Positions 51,707-61,800 of a stretch of DNA of 64,000 nucleotides are shown in pieces. Below the pieces are notes generated by a model. The model did not search any database and was not told the DNA's origin. It worked only from the letters and a program-made list of their open reading frames with translations. The position numbers and the translations under genes are program-made. Numbering within the stretch: the first letter of the stretch is position 1; each line of letters begins with the position of its first letter. This DNA is from Rugamonas sp045984285 (GTDB lineage: Bacteria > Pseudomonadota > Gammaproteobacteria > Burkholderiales > Burkholderiaceae_D), in contig NZ_JBJQIK030000012.1 of assembly GCF_045984285.3 (NCBI RefSeq), forward strand, positions 78,401 through 142,400. Direction: 5' to 3'.

Positions 51707-53695
51707 TTATGCAAGCACAGACTTCACTTTGGCCACGACGTTCTCCACCGTGAAGCCGAAATGTTTGAACAGCACACCTGCCGGGGCCGATTCACCGAAG
51801 GTATCGATGCCGACCACAGCGCCTTCCAGACCAACGTATTTGTACCAGAAATCGGTCACGCCGGCTTCGATCGCCACGCGTGGCAGGCCTTTGCCCAGCA
51901 CGCTCGCCTTGTAAGCAGCGTCCTGGCGGTCGAACACATCGGTCGAAGGCATCGACACGACACGGACCGGGATTCCTTCGCTCTTCAGCGCGGCAGCGGC
52001 GGCCTGCGCCAGCTCCACTTCCGAACCGGTGGCGATCAGCACGGCCTTCGCGCCGGCTTCATCGGCCAGCACATAGCCGCCCCTGGCGATGTCGGCGATG
52101 GCCGCGGCGCTGCGTTCCTGGAACGGCAGGTTCTGGCGCGAGAAGATCAGCGTCGACGGGCCGTGCTTGCGCTTGACCGCCTCGCCCCAGGCCACCATCG
52201 ATTCCACGGTATCGCAAGGGCGCCAGTTGTCCAGCTGCGGGATCAGGCGCAGCGAGGACACGTGCTCCACCGACTGGTGGGTCGGGCCGTCTTCGCCCAG
52301 GCCGATCGAATCGTGGGTGAACACGAAGATCGAACGCTGCTTCATCAGCGCGGCCATGCGCAGCGCATTGCGGCTGTAGTCGGAGAAGGTCAGGAAAGTG
52401 GCGCCGAAGGGGATATAGCCGCCATGCAGGGCCACGCCGTTCATGATCGCGCTCATGCCGAACTCGCGCACGCCATAGTTGATGTGGTTGCCGGTCTTGC
52501 CGGAGCGCAGGTTGACCGACTCTTTCCAGTTGGTCAGGTTGGAGCCGGTCAGGTCGGCCGAACCGCCGAGGAATTCAGGCAGGATCGGGGCCAGGGCCTG
52601 GATCGCGTTCTGCGAGGCCTTGCGGGTGGCGATGGTTTCCTTCTTGTCCACGCAGGCGGCGATGGCAGCCTGCAGGGTCGCTTCGAAATTGCCCGGCAGT
52701 TCGCCGTTCATGCGGCGCTTCAGCTCGGCGGCTTCTTTCGGGAAGGCTTTTTCGTAGGCGGCGAACTTGCCGTTCCATTCGGTTTCCAGCTTCGCGCCCT
52801 GCTCCTTGAAGTTCCAGGCGCTGGCCACGTCGTCCGGGATCAGGAAGGGCTCATGGCCCCAGCTGATGTATTCGCGCACGGCGGCGATTTCCTTGTCGCC
52901 CAGCGCGGCGCCGTGCACCTTGTCGCCGCCCTGCAGGTTGGGCGAGCCCTTGCCGATCACGGTCTTGCAGCAGATCAGGGTCGGTTTGTCGGACTTCTTG
53001 GCAGCTTCGATGGCGGCGGACACGGCCGCCACATCGTGGCCGTCCACCGCAGGAATCACGTTCCAGCCGTAGGATTCGAAACGCTTAGGCGTATCGTCGG
53101 TGAACCAGCCCTCGACCTTGCCGTCGATGGAGATGCCATTGTCGTCGTACAGCGCGATCAGTTTTTTCAGGCCCAGGGTGCCGGCCAGCGAGCACACCTC
53201 ATGCGAGATGCCTTCCATCAGGCAGCCGTCGCCCAGGAAGGCGTAGGTGTAGTGGTCCACCACATCGTGGCCCGGCTTGTTGAACTCGGCAGCCAGCAGG
53301 TATTCGGCCAGCGCCATGCCCACGGCATTGGCGATGCCCTGGCCCAGCGGGCCGGTGGTGGTTTCCACGCCCGGCGTGATATCGACTTCCGGGTGGCCCG
53401 GGGTTTTCGAGTGCAGCTGGCGGAAGTTGCGGATGTCATCCATCGACACCTCGTAGCCGGACAGGTGCAGCAGCGCGTAGTGCAGCATCGAACCATGGCC
53501 GTTGGACAGCAGGAAGCGGTCGCGGTTCACCCATTTCGGGTTGGCCGGGTTGTGGCGGTGGTGGCCGCCCCACAGGGCCACGGCGATCTCGGCCATGCCC
53601 ATCGGCATGCCGGGGTGGCCGGAATTGGCTTTTTGAACTGCGTCCATTGCCAGCGCGCGGATCGCGTTGGCCATCTGAGTGTGAGTAGAGGTCAT
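51707..53695 (-). CDS. tkt: Transketolase
   Basis: Thiamine diphosphate enzyme moving two-carbon units between sugar phosphates. It has 662 residues, normal length. NSGHPGMPMGMAEIAVALW, SNGHGSMLHYALLHLSGY, the ThDP/Mg motif GDGCLMEGISHEV...LYDDNGISIDG, STGPLGQG-type TTGPLGQGIANAVGMA and DSIGLGEDGPTHQ are all present. Tkt makes erythrose-4-phosphate, one substrate of AroG. It is divergent from rsmE and heads the tkt-gap pair. Confidence 0.98.
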   Translation of the reverse strand: MTSTHTQMANAIRALAMDAVQKANSGHPGMPMGMAEIAVALWGGHHRHNPANPKWVNRDRFLLSNGHGSMLHYALLHLSGYEVSMDDIRNFRQLHSKTPGHPEVDITPGVETTTGPLGQGIANAVGMALAEYLLAAEFNKPGHDVVDHYTYAFLGDGCLMEGISHEVCSLAGTLGLKKLIALYDDNGISIDGKVEGWFTDDTPKRFESYGWNVIPAVDGHDVAAVSAAIEAAKKSDKPTLICCKTVIGKGSPNLQGGDKVHGAALGDKEIAAVREYISWGHEPFLIPDDVASAWNFKEQGAKLETEWNGKFAAYEKAFPKEAAELKRRMNGELPGNFEATLQAAIAACVDKKETIATRKASQNAIQALAPILPEFLGGSADLTGSNLTNWKESVNLRSGKTGNHINYGVREFGMSAIMNGVALHGGYIPFGATFLTFSDYSRNALRMAALMKQRSIFVFTHDSIGLGEDGPTHQSVEHVSSLRLIPQLDNWRPCDTVESMVAWGEAVKRKHGPSTLIFSRQNLPFQERSAAAIADIARGGYVLADEAGAKAVLIATGSEVELAQAAAAALKSEGIPVRVVSMPSTDVFDRQDAAYKASVLGKGLPRVAIEAGVTDFWYKYVGLEGAVVGIDTFGESAPAGVLFKHFGFTVENVVAKVKSVLA

Positions 53696-53757
53696 GGTGT
53701 TCTACGGAAGGTTTGGAATGGTGGTGCGCTGCGGATTGCCAGAAGCTGAGCCCAATA

Positions 53758-53787
53758 TTTTACCAGAGCAGGCCCCCGCCGCTTAAA
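53758..53787 (-). promoter_or_regulatory. Predicted promoter of tkt
   Basis: On the minus strand, TTAAGC (53782-53787) and TAAAAT (53758-53763) are separated by 18 bp, about 60 bp upstream of the tkt start. The -10 is good (5 of 6) and the -35 moderate. Confidence 0.45.
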
Positions 53788-53816
53788 ATTGACGCATTTT
53801 CAGCACAGGAGCCGCA

Positions 53817-54542
53817 ATGCCCCGTTTCTACGTCGCCCAGCCGCTGGCCGAAGGCCAGGCGCTGGACCTGCCTCCCGAGGTCGCGCACCACGTCCACGTG
53901 CTGCGTCTGGGCCCCGGCGACCGGCTCACCCTGTTCAATGGCGAAGGCGGCGAGTACACGGCGGTGCTGGACGAGGTGCAGAAAAAGCGCGCCGCCTGCA
54001 CGGTCAAGCTGTTCGACCCGCGCGAGGTGGAGCTGCCCTATGCCGTCACGCTGGCCCAGGGCCTGCCCGAAGGCAGCAAGATGGACTGGATCCTGGAGAA
54101 GGCCGTCGAACTGGGTGCGGCCGGCCTGCAGCCGCTGGCGGCGCGCCGTTCCGTGGTGCGCCTGTCGGCCGAGCGCGCGGAAAAGAAACTCGAGCACTGG
54201 CAGGGCGTGGTGGTGTCGGCCTCCGAGCAAAGCGGGCGCAACCGCCTGCTGCAGGTGGCGCCGCCGGCCGCCTTCGGCGACTGGATCGCGCAGCAGGACC
54301 TGCACAAGCGGGTGCTGCTGACGCCGCGCGCCGGGGAATCGCTGGCCGCCTGGGCCCGCCACCAGCCGCCGCAGGCGCTGACCGTGATGGTCGGCCCGGA
54401 AGGCGGCTTCAGCGAAGAGGAAGAGGCGGCGGCGCTGCGCCACGGTGCGCTGCCGCTGGCCATGGGGCCGCGCATCCTGCGCACGGAGACCGCCGGGCTG
54501 GCCGCGCTGGCCATGCTGGGGGCGGCCTGGGGCGGCCTGTAA
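53817..54542 (+). CDS. rsmE: 16S rRNA (uracil-1498-N3)-methyltransferase RsmE
   Basis: SPOUT-class methyltransferase that methylates U1498 of 16S rRNA using S-adenosylmethionine. It has 241 residues. The N-terminal PUA-like domain begins MPRFYVAQPLAEG. The knot carries QGLPEGSKMDWILEKAVELG, SEQSGRNRLLQV, VGPEGGFSEEE and LGPRILRTETA-type MGPRILRTETAGLAAL. GGAG lies before the ATG. Confidence 0.96.
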   Translation: MPRFYVAQPLAEGQALDLPPEVAHHVHVLRLGPGDRLTLFNGEGGEYTAVLDEVQKKRAACTVKLFDPREVELPYAVTLAQGLPEGSKMDWILEKAVELGAAGLQPLAARRSVVRLSAERAEKKLEHWQGVVVSASEQSGRNRLLQVAPPAAFGDWIAQQDLHKRVLLTPRAGESLAAWARHQPPQALTVMVGPEGGFSEEEEAAALRHGALPLAMGPRILRTETAGLAALAMLGAAWGGL

Positions 54543-54551
54543 AAAACACGG

Positions 54552-54584
54552 AAAAAAAAAACGCCAGCTTGCGCTGGCGGTTTT
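54552..54584. terminator. Terminator between convergent rsmE and an Oar-like receptor gene
   Basis: CGCCAGC and GCTGGCG form a 7-bp stem with a TTGC loop. A run of ten A on the left becomes ten T on the minus strand, making it a strong terminator for the receptor gene. On the plus strand only four T follow, so it is weaker for rsmE. Confidence 0.85.
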
Positions 54585-54609
54585 GCTATCCAAGCGGGAA
54601 AAACGCTGC

Positions 54610-57552
54610 TTAGAATTCGTACTGCGCGGTGAAGCGGAAGGTACGTGGCTTCTGCAGGCCGATCGGCTGCTGGTAGGTCGGGCTCGGCGAGTTCTGTGCC
54701 GATTCGCCGGCTTCCTCGATGCTCAGTACGCCGCGTTCGTTGAACACGTTCAGTACGTCCACCGTGAAGCTTGCGCCCTTCAGCCATTTCGGGTCGTAAC
54801 GCGCTTGCAGGCCCAGCTCGCGGGTCCATGCCAGACGGCCTTTCGTACCGCGCGGGCCGAAGGTGCTGTTGCAGTAGAACGAGGAAGCACCGTACAGGAT
54901 CGACACTTCATCCAGGTTGCCTGCGTAGTAGCCCAGGCAGTTCTTCGGACGGCCGCTCTGCAGCAGGATGTTTGCACCCACGCGCCATTCCTCGGCAACC
55001 TTGACGGCGCCAAAGGCTTTCACGGTGTGGCGGCGGTCGTTCGGCAGGTAGCCCGAAGCGCCTTCCATCAGGCCTGGGTAGTCCCAGTCCTGCGAAATGC
55101 CGGCGTCATCCTGGCCGATGTCCGACTTCACGTAGCCCTCGGTGTTACCCTTGGACGAAGCCAGCACGTAGGAGCCTTGCAGCATCCACTTGCCGTCCCA
55201 TGCGCGTTCGAAGCTCACTTCCAGTGCGCGGAAGATACGGCTCGGCTGGTCGAAGCCCAGCGAGGAGGCCGGAATCTTGATCGTGGTCAGGCCTTTGCCG
55301 TCTTCCAGGTCGATATTCGCGGTCAGGTCCTTGCCCGGGTTGTACAGGAAGCAGTGGTCGATCGCGCCGCCGATGATTTCGGCCTGATCGGCGGTGAAGC
55401 CGTTCTTCAGCGCCCAGTCAGCAGCGCCAGGACCGTTACACATATCGTCCATCACGCTCTTCAGCTTGCGGTAGGTGAACTTGGTCGTCACGCTCCAGCG
55501 GTCCACCAGCGCCTGCTGCATACCGAGGATGAATTCGTCCTGGTACATAGGCTTGATGTTTGGATCCACCACCGAACGCGGATCGCCGGCTTCGCCATTG
55601 CTCGACACGGCGCGGCCACCCAGCTGTGCGCCCATCGAAGGCAGCTGGAAGCGGTCGGTACCGAAGGTGCCGTTGAAGCGGTAGAAGTCGGTGTAATCCA
55701 GTTCGGCGCCGGACAGGCGCACGTTGGTGTTCGACATCACAGGGATGTAGTAGCGGCCCAGGTTGGAGAAGACCTTGGTCGTGCCCTTGCCGGCCACGTC
55801 CCAGCTCACGCCGAAGCGCGGTGCCCAGGTGTTGTCGACCTTGATGAAGGTCTTGTCTTCCGCGTTCAGGTTCTCGAACGATTCATTACGCACGCCCAGC
55901 GACAGCAGGACGCTCGGATGGATCTGCCAGTTGTCTTCGATGTAGTAAGCCGAGTTCTTGGTGGTGAACGCGCCGCCGTTTTCGAAGGTACGGGCCTGCA
56001 CGTATTCCAGCGGAGCGCCGGTGGTGTTCACGTAACCGTTGGACAGGCGGCCATTGGCGGCCAGACGGCGCACCTGGTAGAACACGCCACCCGGGTATTC
56101 GGTACCGTCAACCACTTTGTACTTCTCGTTGTCGGCGCCGAAACGCAGACCGTGGTTGCCCAGGTTCCATTCGGCATCCAGACGCCATGCATTACGCTTG
56201 TCGTTGGCGTTCGGGTCGCTCATGCTGGTCGCAGTGGCGCAGCCGTAGGTCAGGGTTGGCGAAGTACGGCGGTCCTGCACGTTCGGGCACAGGGCCGAAG
56301 CGATGTTGGACTTGCGGTTGTACTTGCCGATACCGTACAGGGCGGACACGGTCAGGTCGTCCGTGATCCAGGAGGTGTACTTGGCGATGTAGTTCTGGCC
56401 GCCGGTGGTGTACTCGTCCTCGCCCAGGTCCACGCCCTTCTGCTCGCCGTAACGCACCGGCGAACGCCAGTTGTGCGCCTTGTCCTTGGACTTGTCGCTG
56501 AAGCCGGTGAATTCCAGGGTGTTCTTGTCGTTGATGTTCCAGTCCACCTTCACCAGGTAGCGCGGGGTGTTGGACTTCATCACTTCCTGGGTGCTGGCGA
56601 AGTAGGACTTGCGCTCGATGTCCGCGCCCTGAACCAGGCCGAAGATGAACAGCTTGTCCTTGATGACCGGGCCGCCCAGCCAGACGTTGCCCTGCAGGTC
56701 GTCGGTGCCGCCTGGTTTCTTCAGCAGGTTCCAGTTGCCGGTGTTGGAGCTCTTCTCGGTGAACACGGCCGAGCCTTCCAGCGACTCAGGCGAGTAGATC
56801 ACGTTGACGCCGCCGTGCCATTCATTGGTGCCGCGCTTGGTGGTCACGCTCAGCACGCCGCCCAGGGAACGGCCGTACTCAGGGCCGTAGCCGCCGGTCT
56901 TGACCTGTTGCTGGCCGATCGCATCGAACGGCACCTGGTTGAACGCCACGCCGTTCAGCGCGTTGGTGACGTTGAAGCCGTTGATGTAGTACACGTTTTC
57001 CGCCGGCGATGCGCCGCCCAGCGAAGGCACGTTGCCGCCGCGCAGGGCGGTCTGGCCGATACGGGTGTCGCCCTGGGTCGCGCCCGGGGCCAGCAGGGCC
57101 ACGGCGGTCACATTGCGGCTGACCGGAATACGGTCGATGGTCGCCTTGTTCAGGGTGGTGGCCGATTCCGGCGACTTCATGTCGATACGGGTAGCGCGGC
57201 CGGTCACGACCACTTTCTGCGTTTCTTCGAAGTTCGCGGCCGAGCCTTCACCTGGCACCACGACCACGGCTTGCTCCTGGGTGCTGCCGTCCGGCAGCTT
57301 CGCGCTCACCGTGTAGTTGCCTGGTTGCATCTGCGAAGCGATAAAGGTGCCGTTCTTGTCCACGGTCACGGTGCGGGTCACACCGATCTCGCGGTTTTGG
57401 ATGGTCACGACGGTGCCGGGAGCGGCACGGCCGTTGATCGAGCCGGCAGTGTTCGACGCTGCATAGGCGCTGCCTGGCAGTGCCACTGCGGCGACGGCGG
57501 CGGCACTGAACGCAATGGTCAGTGCGCGGGCCAGTACTGTTTTTCTGAACAT
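54610..57552 (-). CDS. Oar-like TonB-dependent receptor with N-terminal carboxypeptidase-regulatory-like domain
   Basis: A 980-residue outer-membrane receptor. It starts MFRKTVLARALTIAF with a signal peptide cleaved near GSAYAASN. A CarboxypepD_reg-like beta-sandwich follows (about 30-110, SINGRAAPGTVVTIQNREIG and DKNGTFIASQMQPGNYTV). Then come the plug (GRATRIDMKSPESATTLNK, YYINGFNVTNALNGVAFNQV, GPEYGRSLGGVLSVTTKRGTNE) and a long barrel ending RTFRFTAQYEF. This order matches the Oar/CarboxypepD-TonB type. GAGGAA lies 4 nt before the ATG; the frame extends 61 codons upstream without leader features. A paralogue lies at 58815-61895. Confidence 0.92.
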   Translation of the reverse strand: MFRKTVLARALTIAFSAAAVAAVALPGSAYAASNTAGSINGRAAPGTVVTIQNREIGVTRTVTVDKNGTFIASQMQPGNYTVSAKLPDGSTQEQAVVVVPGEGSAANFEETQKVVVTGRATRIDMKSPESATTLNKATIDRIPVSRNVTAVALLAPGATQGDTRIGQTALRGGNVPSLGGASPAENVYYINGFNVTNALNGVAFNQVPFDAIGQQQVKTGGYGPEYGRSLGGVLSVTTKRGTNEWHGGVNVIYSPESLEGSAVFTEKSSNTGNWNLLKKPGGTDDLQGNVWLGGPVIKDKLFIFGLVQGADIERKSYFASTQEVMKSNTPRYLVKVDWNINDKNTLEFTGFSDKSKDKAHNWRSPVRYGEQKGVDLGEDEYTTGGQNYIAKYTSWITDDLTVSALYGIGKYNRKSNIASALCPNVQDRRTSPTLTYGCATATSMSDPNANDKRNAWRLDAEWNLGNHGLRFGADNEKYKVVDGTEYPGGVFYQVRRLAANGRLSNGYVNTTGAPLEYVQARTFENGGAFTTKNSAYYIEDNWQIHPSVLLSLGVRNESFENLNAEDKTFIKVDNTWAPRFGVSWDVAGKGTTKVFSNLGRYYIPVMSNTNVRLSGAELDYTDFYRFNGTFGTDRFQLPSMGAQLGGRAVSSNGEAGDPRSVVDPNIKPMYQDEFILGMQQALVDRWSVTTKFTYRKLKSVMDDMCNGPGAADWALKNGFTADQAEIIGGAIDHCFLYNPGKDLTANIDLEDGKGLTTIKIPASSLGFDQPSRIFRALEVSFERAWDGKWMLQGSYVLASSKGNTEGYVKSDIGQDDAGISQDWDYPGLMEGASGYLPNDRRHTVKAFGAVKVAEEWRVGANILLQSGRPKNCLGYYAGNLDEVSILYGASSFYCNSTFGPRGTKGRLAWTRELGLQARYDPKWLKGASFTVDVLNVFNERGVLSIEEAGESAQNSPSPTYQQPIGLQKPRTFRFTAQYEF

Positions 57553-57877
57553 GTGGTTCCTCAGTTGAGTGAAGGCTAGTGGAGCCAATTTTTGTTTCGA
57601 CAAAAGTCTTTTCGACTTAATATTGTTTGTCCCGACTACGTGAAACAGGTACTTTTCGACGCGTCTTTTTTTGAACGGCGCGATTTCCTTACCGCTCAAA
57701 AATTGATGGAAACACATCAGCCCGCGTTGGGTCAAATCTATCGATGTGGTTGTGAGGAAAAAACGACAAATTTATGACAAATTGCCCGGTTTTGATCGTC
57801 CGTCACTGTCCGCCCTGCGACCGGCGGACAAAAAAAAAGCCGGCCACGCAGGGCCGGCCGTTTGTCCGCCCGGACAC
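57553..57877. other. Intergenic region upstream of the first Oar-like receptor gene
   Basis: Roughly the right-hand sixth is the terminator of the Sel1-like gene. The rest is AT-richer and probably holds the receptor promoter. Several TTGTC-like hexamers occur, but I cannot pick a clear -35/-10 pair. No gene is visible. Confidence 0.4.
57823..57870 (-). terminator. Nested hairpin terminator of the Sel1-like gene
   Basis: The inner stem GCCGGCC/GGCCGGC (57839-57845 and 57852-57858) is followed on the minus strand by nine T. It is wrapped in an outer inverted repeat GGCGGACAAA/TTTGTCCGCC (57823-57832 and 57861-57870). Confidence 0.85.
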
Positions 57878-58660
57878 TCAGCGTCCGGTCTGGGCGTTTT
57901 CCAGAGCCTGGCGGTAACGCTCGCTCAGGCGGTCGCGTTCGCGGGCCCGTGCATATTGCTCATCCGTTGTCTTTTTAGCCATGGTCTCCACGCTCTCCTT
58001 GGTGCGGGCCGCCCAGGCATCGTTCGCCGCGAGGACGGCCCGGCCCTCGGCCTCGCCCGCCGCCGCAATCGCCGCATACACCTTGTCCATCGAAGCGCGC
58101 GCCTTGGCCAGCTCGCTCAGGCTCATCAGCTGTGCCACATCGGCCGGGATCGCTTTGCCGGCCGGCATCACATTGGCCAGGCCTTGGGTGAAGCGCTGGT
58201 AGCACGCGCTCCAGGCCGTCATCTCGGCCTGGGTCTTGCGGATTTCCGGCTGGGTGCGCGAGGCGTCCGGGAAGACCGGCTTCACGCAGGCGTATTTGTC
58301 GAGGCGCAGGTTCTCGGCCTGGTAGCCGCCGTTGGCGTAATAGGCGATATCGGCCTTGCGCACGCCGCGCTGCTGCAGCGTGGCCAGCGAGGCGGCGGCA
58401 TCGGGATGGCCGCCCGCCTTCGCCTTGTTCAGCCAGCTGGCCGCCTGGGCCGGGTCTTCCGGCACGCCCTCGCCGAAGCCGTACATTTCACCCAGCAAGA
58501 GCTGCGCCTCGGCGTTGCCGGCCGCGGCCAGCTTGCTGAAGATCTGGTGCGCGCGGCTAAAGTCCTGCGCCTCCCAGGCTTTGACGCCGTCGGCCAGTTC
58601 ATCGGCGCCGGCCAGGCCGGCCAGCACCACCAAGAGCACACCCGCCACAATCCGTTTCAT
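57878..58660 (-). CDS. Secreted Sel1-like/TPR repeat protein
   Basis: About 260 residues. It starts MKRIVAGVLLVVLAGLAGAD, with a signal peptide ending near GLAGAD and GGAGA upstream. Residues about 20-95 hold Sel1-type repeats (ADGVKAWEAQDFSRAHQIFSKLAAAGNAEAQ, then LLGEMYGFGEGVPEDPAQAASWLNKAKAGGHPDA). The C-terminal part is helical and charged, with two Cys (KYACVKPVF, SACYQRF) that may pair in the periplasm, and ends in a coiled-coil-like basic/acidic stretch. I recognise no specific family. It lies between two Oar-like receptor genes on the same strand but has its own terminator. Confidence 0.75.
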   Translation of the reverse strand: MKRIVAGVLLVVLAGLAGADELADGVKAWEAQDFSRAHQIFSKLAAAGNAEAQLLLGEMYGFGEGVPEDPAQAASWLNKAKAGGHPDAAASLATLQQRGVRKADIAYYANGGYQAENLRLDKYACVKPVFPDASRTQPEIRKTQAEMTAWSACYQRFTQGLANVMPAGKAIPADVAQLMSLSELAKARASMDKVYAAIAAAGEAEGRAVLAANDAWAARTKESVETMAKKTTDEQYARARERDRLSERYRQALENAQTGR

Positions 58661-58766
58661 GCTTGTCTCCAATTCGGTTGGTAACAGAACGATCATAAGC
58701 GCCCGGGCGCCATGAAACTACATAAAAAATGTAACGCGGGACTTGCGTCGCGCAAGCGGCCGGGGC

Positions 58767-58795
58767 AAAAAAAAACCCGCCTCTCGCGAGGCGGG
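58767..58795 (-). terminator. Rho-independent terminator of the second Oar-like receptor gene
   Basis: CCCGCCTC and GAGGCGGG form an 8-bp stem with a 4-nt loop. Nine T follow on the minus strand, 20 nt after the receptor stop codon. Confidence 0.92.
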
Positions 58796-58814
58796 CCATG
58801 TCCAGCTTACAAGC

Positions 58815-61800
58815 TTAGAACTTGTAGTTGTATTCAGCGGTCAGCTTCACGCTACGCGGCGCAGTGGTGCTCAGGATGCGCTCGTAGGTGTTGCGACGCT
58901 GGTTGGCGTTGTTCCAGCGCTCTTCGACGGACTCGGCGATCTGATCGTTGAAGACGTTGAACACGTCCACTTTCAGGGCCAGGCCGTTGACGAACTCAGG
59001 ACGGTACACCAGGTTCAGGTCCAGGCGCTTGTCCCATGGCAGGTTGCCGCGGGTGCCGCGTGGCGACAGCGTGTTCTGGGCGATGGTGGCGCCGCCGCAA
59101 TAGTGTGGACCATTGCTGTAGTTCGGCGTGGTGCCATCGAACAGGAAGCGGCCCAGGCAGCTGCGTGGACGGCCGGATGCCAGCAGCGCATTGCCGCCAA
59201 CGGTCCACTGCTTGTTCAGCTCGTAGAAGCCGTAAGCCTTCAGCTGGTGGGTACGGTCGTTCGGCAGTTTGCCGTAGGCGCCGATCGACAGTTCCTTGTA
59301 GTCCCAGGTCTGGGTTGCAGCCACGTCGGTCTGGCCCACGTCGGACAGGGTCTGGCCTTCGGTGTTGCCTTCGGACTTGGACCAGGTGTAGTTCACCTTG
59401 CCGTACCAGCCATTGCGCAGCGGGTGCTCGACGAAGAAGTCCAGCGCCTTGTACTTACGCTCGGCTTTCGGGAAGCCCAGGTCCGCGGCCGAGAAGTCGA
59501 CCTTGGTCAGGTTCTTCGCGGTGCCGCCGTTCTGGGTCGAGCCGCTGTAGTCCACCCAGAAGCTGTTCGCTTCGCCCGGGTTGAAGTTGGCGCAACCGAA
59601 ACCGCCCCAGTTCGAGATATCGATCTTGTGGTCGGCCGCGTACTTCTCGAACGGACGTGGATCGCAGAAGTCGTCGATGGTCGAACCCAGCTTGCGGTAG
59701 GTACCTTTCACGCCGAAGTTCAGGTCTGGCGAGTAGGCGCGCTCGAAGCCGATGGTCAGCTCATCCTGATAAGTCGGCTTCAGGTCGATGGCGGACAGGG
59801 TCTGCACCGCTTTCTCCTGGCCGTACTCGTTGTTCGCCGACGCTGGCGCGGACAACTGGATCAGGCCGGTCGGAGCGCCGTTGGCGTCAATGCCGGTATA
59901 GGCGAAGGCCTGGCTGGTGTTGGTCGAACGGCCCGCACCGCGCACTGCCAGGTGGGTCGGGATCTGCAGGTGGTAACGGCCGGCGCTACCGAAGACCTTC
60001 ATCGAAGCGTCGCCGTTCACGTCCCACACCGCGCTCAGGCGTGGAGCGATCTGGTTCTTCTGCTCGATGTACTTCTTCTTGTCGCCGTTCTGGTTGTCGA
60101 AGCCTTCACGACGGATACCGGCGGTAATCAGCACGTCCTTGGTGATCTGCCACTTGTCCTGGATGTATTGCGCATCCTGGTTCGAGTAGGCATTCGTCAC
60201 CGTGGTCAGCAGGTTCTTGGTCACATAGTAGCCCGCCTGGCCGGCCGGGCTGCTGGTGGTGCCGGGACCGGCCGCCATCACGCCGCCGCCCAGGTCGAAG
60301 CTGGCCATCGGGTCGTCGTTTCGCGCATAGGCCCAGGTACCGCCGCCGATGGCGATGTCACCCGCATTGATCGAGCTCAGCTTGTTCTTGTCCAGACCGA
60401 AGCCGATGGTATGGTTGCCGATCTTGTACTCCAGGTCCAGACGGAAGGATTCGATCTTGTCTTCCGCGCCGTCCGGCAGCACGTTGCCGGTCGCCGTCGA
60501 GATGGTCTGCTTGTTGACGTACTGGCTCTTCAGCGGAGGATACATCGACGCGTCCGTGAAGGTGGCCACGAACAGGTTCGGGTTATAGCCTTCGAACTCG
60601 TTGATGTGCTTGGACTTGGCCTGGCCGTACAGGGCCTGCACGGTGAAGTCGTCGGTGATGTTACCGGTGTACTTCAGGATCTGCACGTCGGCGCCGTTGT
60701 CCGCCACGTTCTCTTCACGCTTGGCCGATGCACGCACATTGTTGTGAGTGCGGGTTGCGTAGTCGTAGCCGTAGTTGCTGACCTTGTTTTCCGGCGTATC
60801 GCCGATGAAGGACAGTTCCAGGCGGTGGTTGTCGGTCAGGTTCCAGTCCAGTTTGCCGAAGTAGCGTTCCACGGTACGCTTGGTGACGTTCCAGCCTGCA
60901 GCCGGGTTGCCGCCGATGCGCACACCGGAGGTGGCGTCGGTGTTTTCGGTGTCGGTCTTGGTGGTTTCAGCCGACAGGAACATGAACAGCTTGTCCTTGA
61001 TGATCGGACCGGCGACGTAGGCGCCGATGCGCTTCTGCGTGCGTTCGCCTTCAGCACGGGCGCGGTACAGGGTGCCGTCGGTGGTCGGGAAGGCGCCGGT
61101 ATTGGCATAGCGCAGGTCGACCTGGCTGGCGCGCAGCGAGTTCGGTTCGATGGAGGCCATCGCGCCGAATTCCCAGTTGTTGGTACCGGACTTGGTGGTG
61201 ATGTTGACCACACCACCCACGGAGCGGCCGAACTCCGCGCCGAAGCCGCCGGTCAGGATCTGCGCCTGTGCGATCGCGCCGAAAGGCAGTTCGGAAGCGC
61301 CCAGCTGGGTCAGCGGGTTGGTGACAGGGAAACCGTTGATGTAGTACGCGTTCTCGGAAGCGCCGCCGCCTGCGAAGGAAGCGCCGCCGGCATAACGGGA
61401 GTCAGCGCGGGTGGTGTTCGGCGCCAGCTGGATGATGGCGTCCACGTTCTGGGCGATAGGCAGCTTGGCCAGTTCACGTGCCACGAAGGTGGCGCCGTTG
61501 TTGGCGCTGGAAATGTCGATACGGCTGCGGCGGCCCGTCACCTGCACCGACTGCACGCCCTCCTGTGCGAACAGGGCTTCCACACCTTGGCCGGCCAGCA
61601 CTTCGAGCTGGGTGGTAGCGCCAGGCGTTGCCCCCTTCATCAGGGTGGCGCTGTAGCGGCCGATCGGCAGTGCCGACACGGCGAAGGAGCCGTTGGCTTC
61701 CACTGCGGTGCTACGGGTCTGGTTGGTGTCCAGGTTCTTCAGCACGACGGTAGTAGCGGCGCCAGGCGCCACCTTGCCGTAGACATTACCGGCCGCGTTC

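Noticed and set aside
57553..57735. 61-codon upstream extension of the Oar-like receptor at 54610
   Set aside because: There is no signal peptide in the extension, and the good ribosome site and signal peptide are at 57552.
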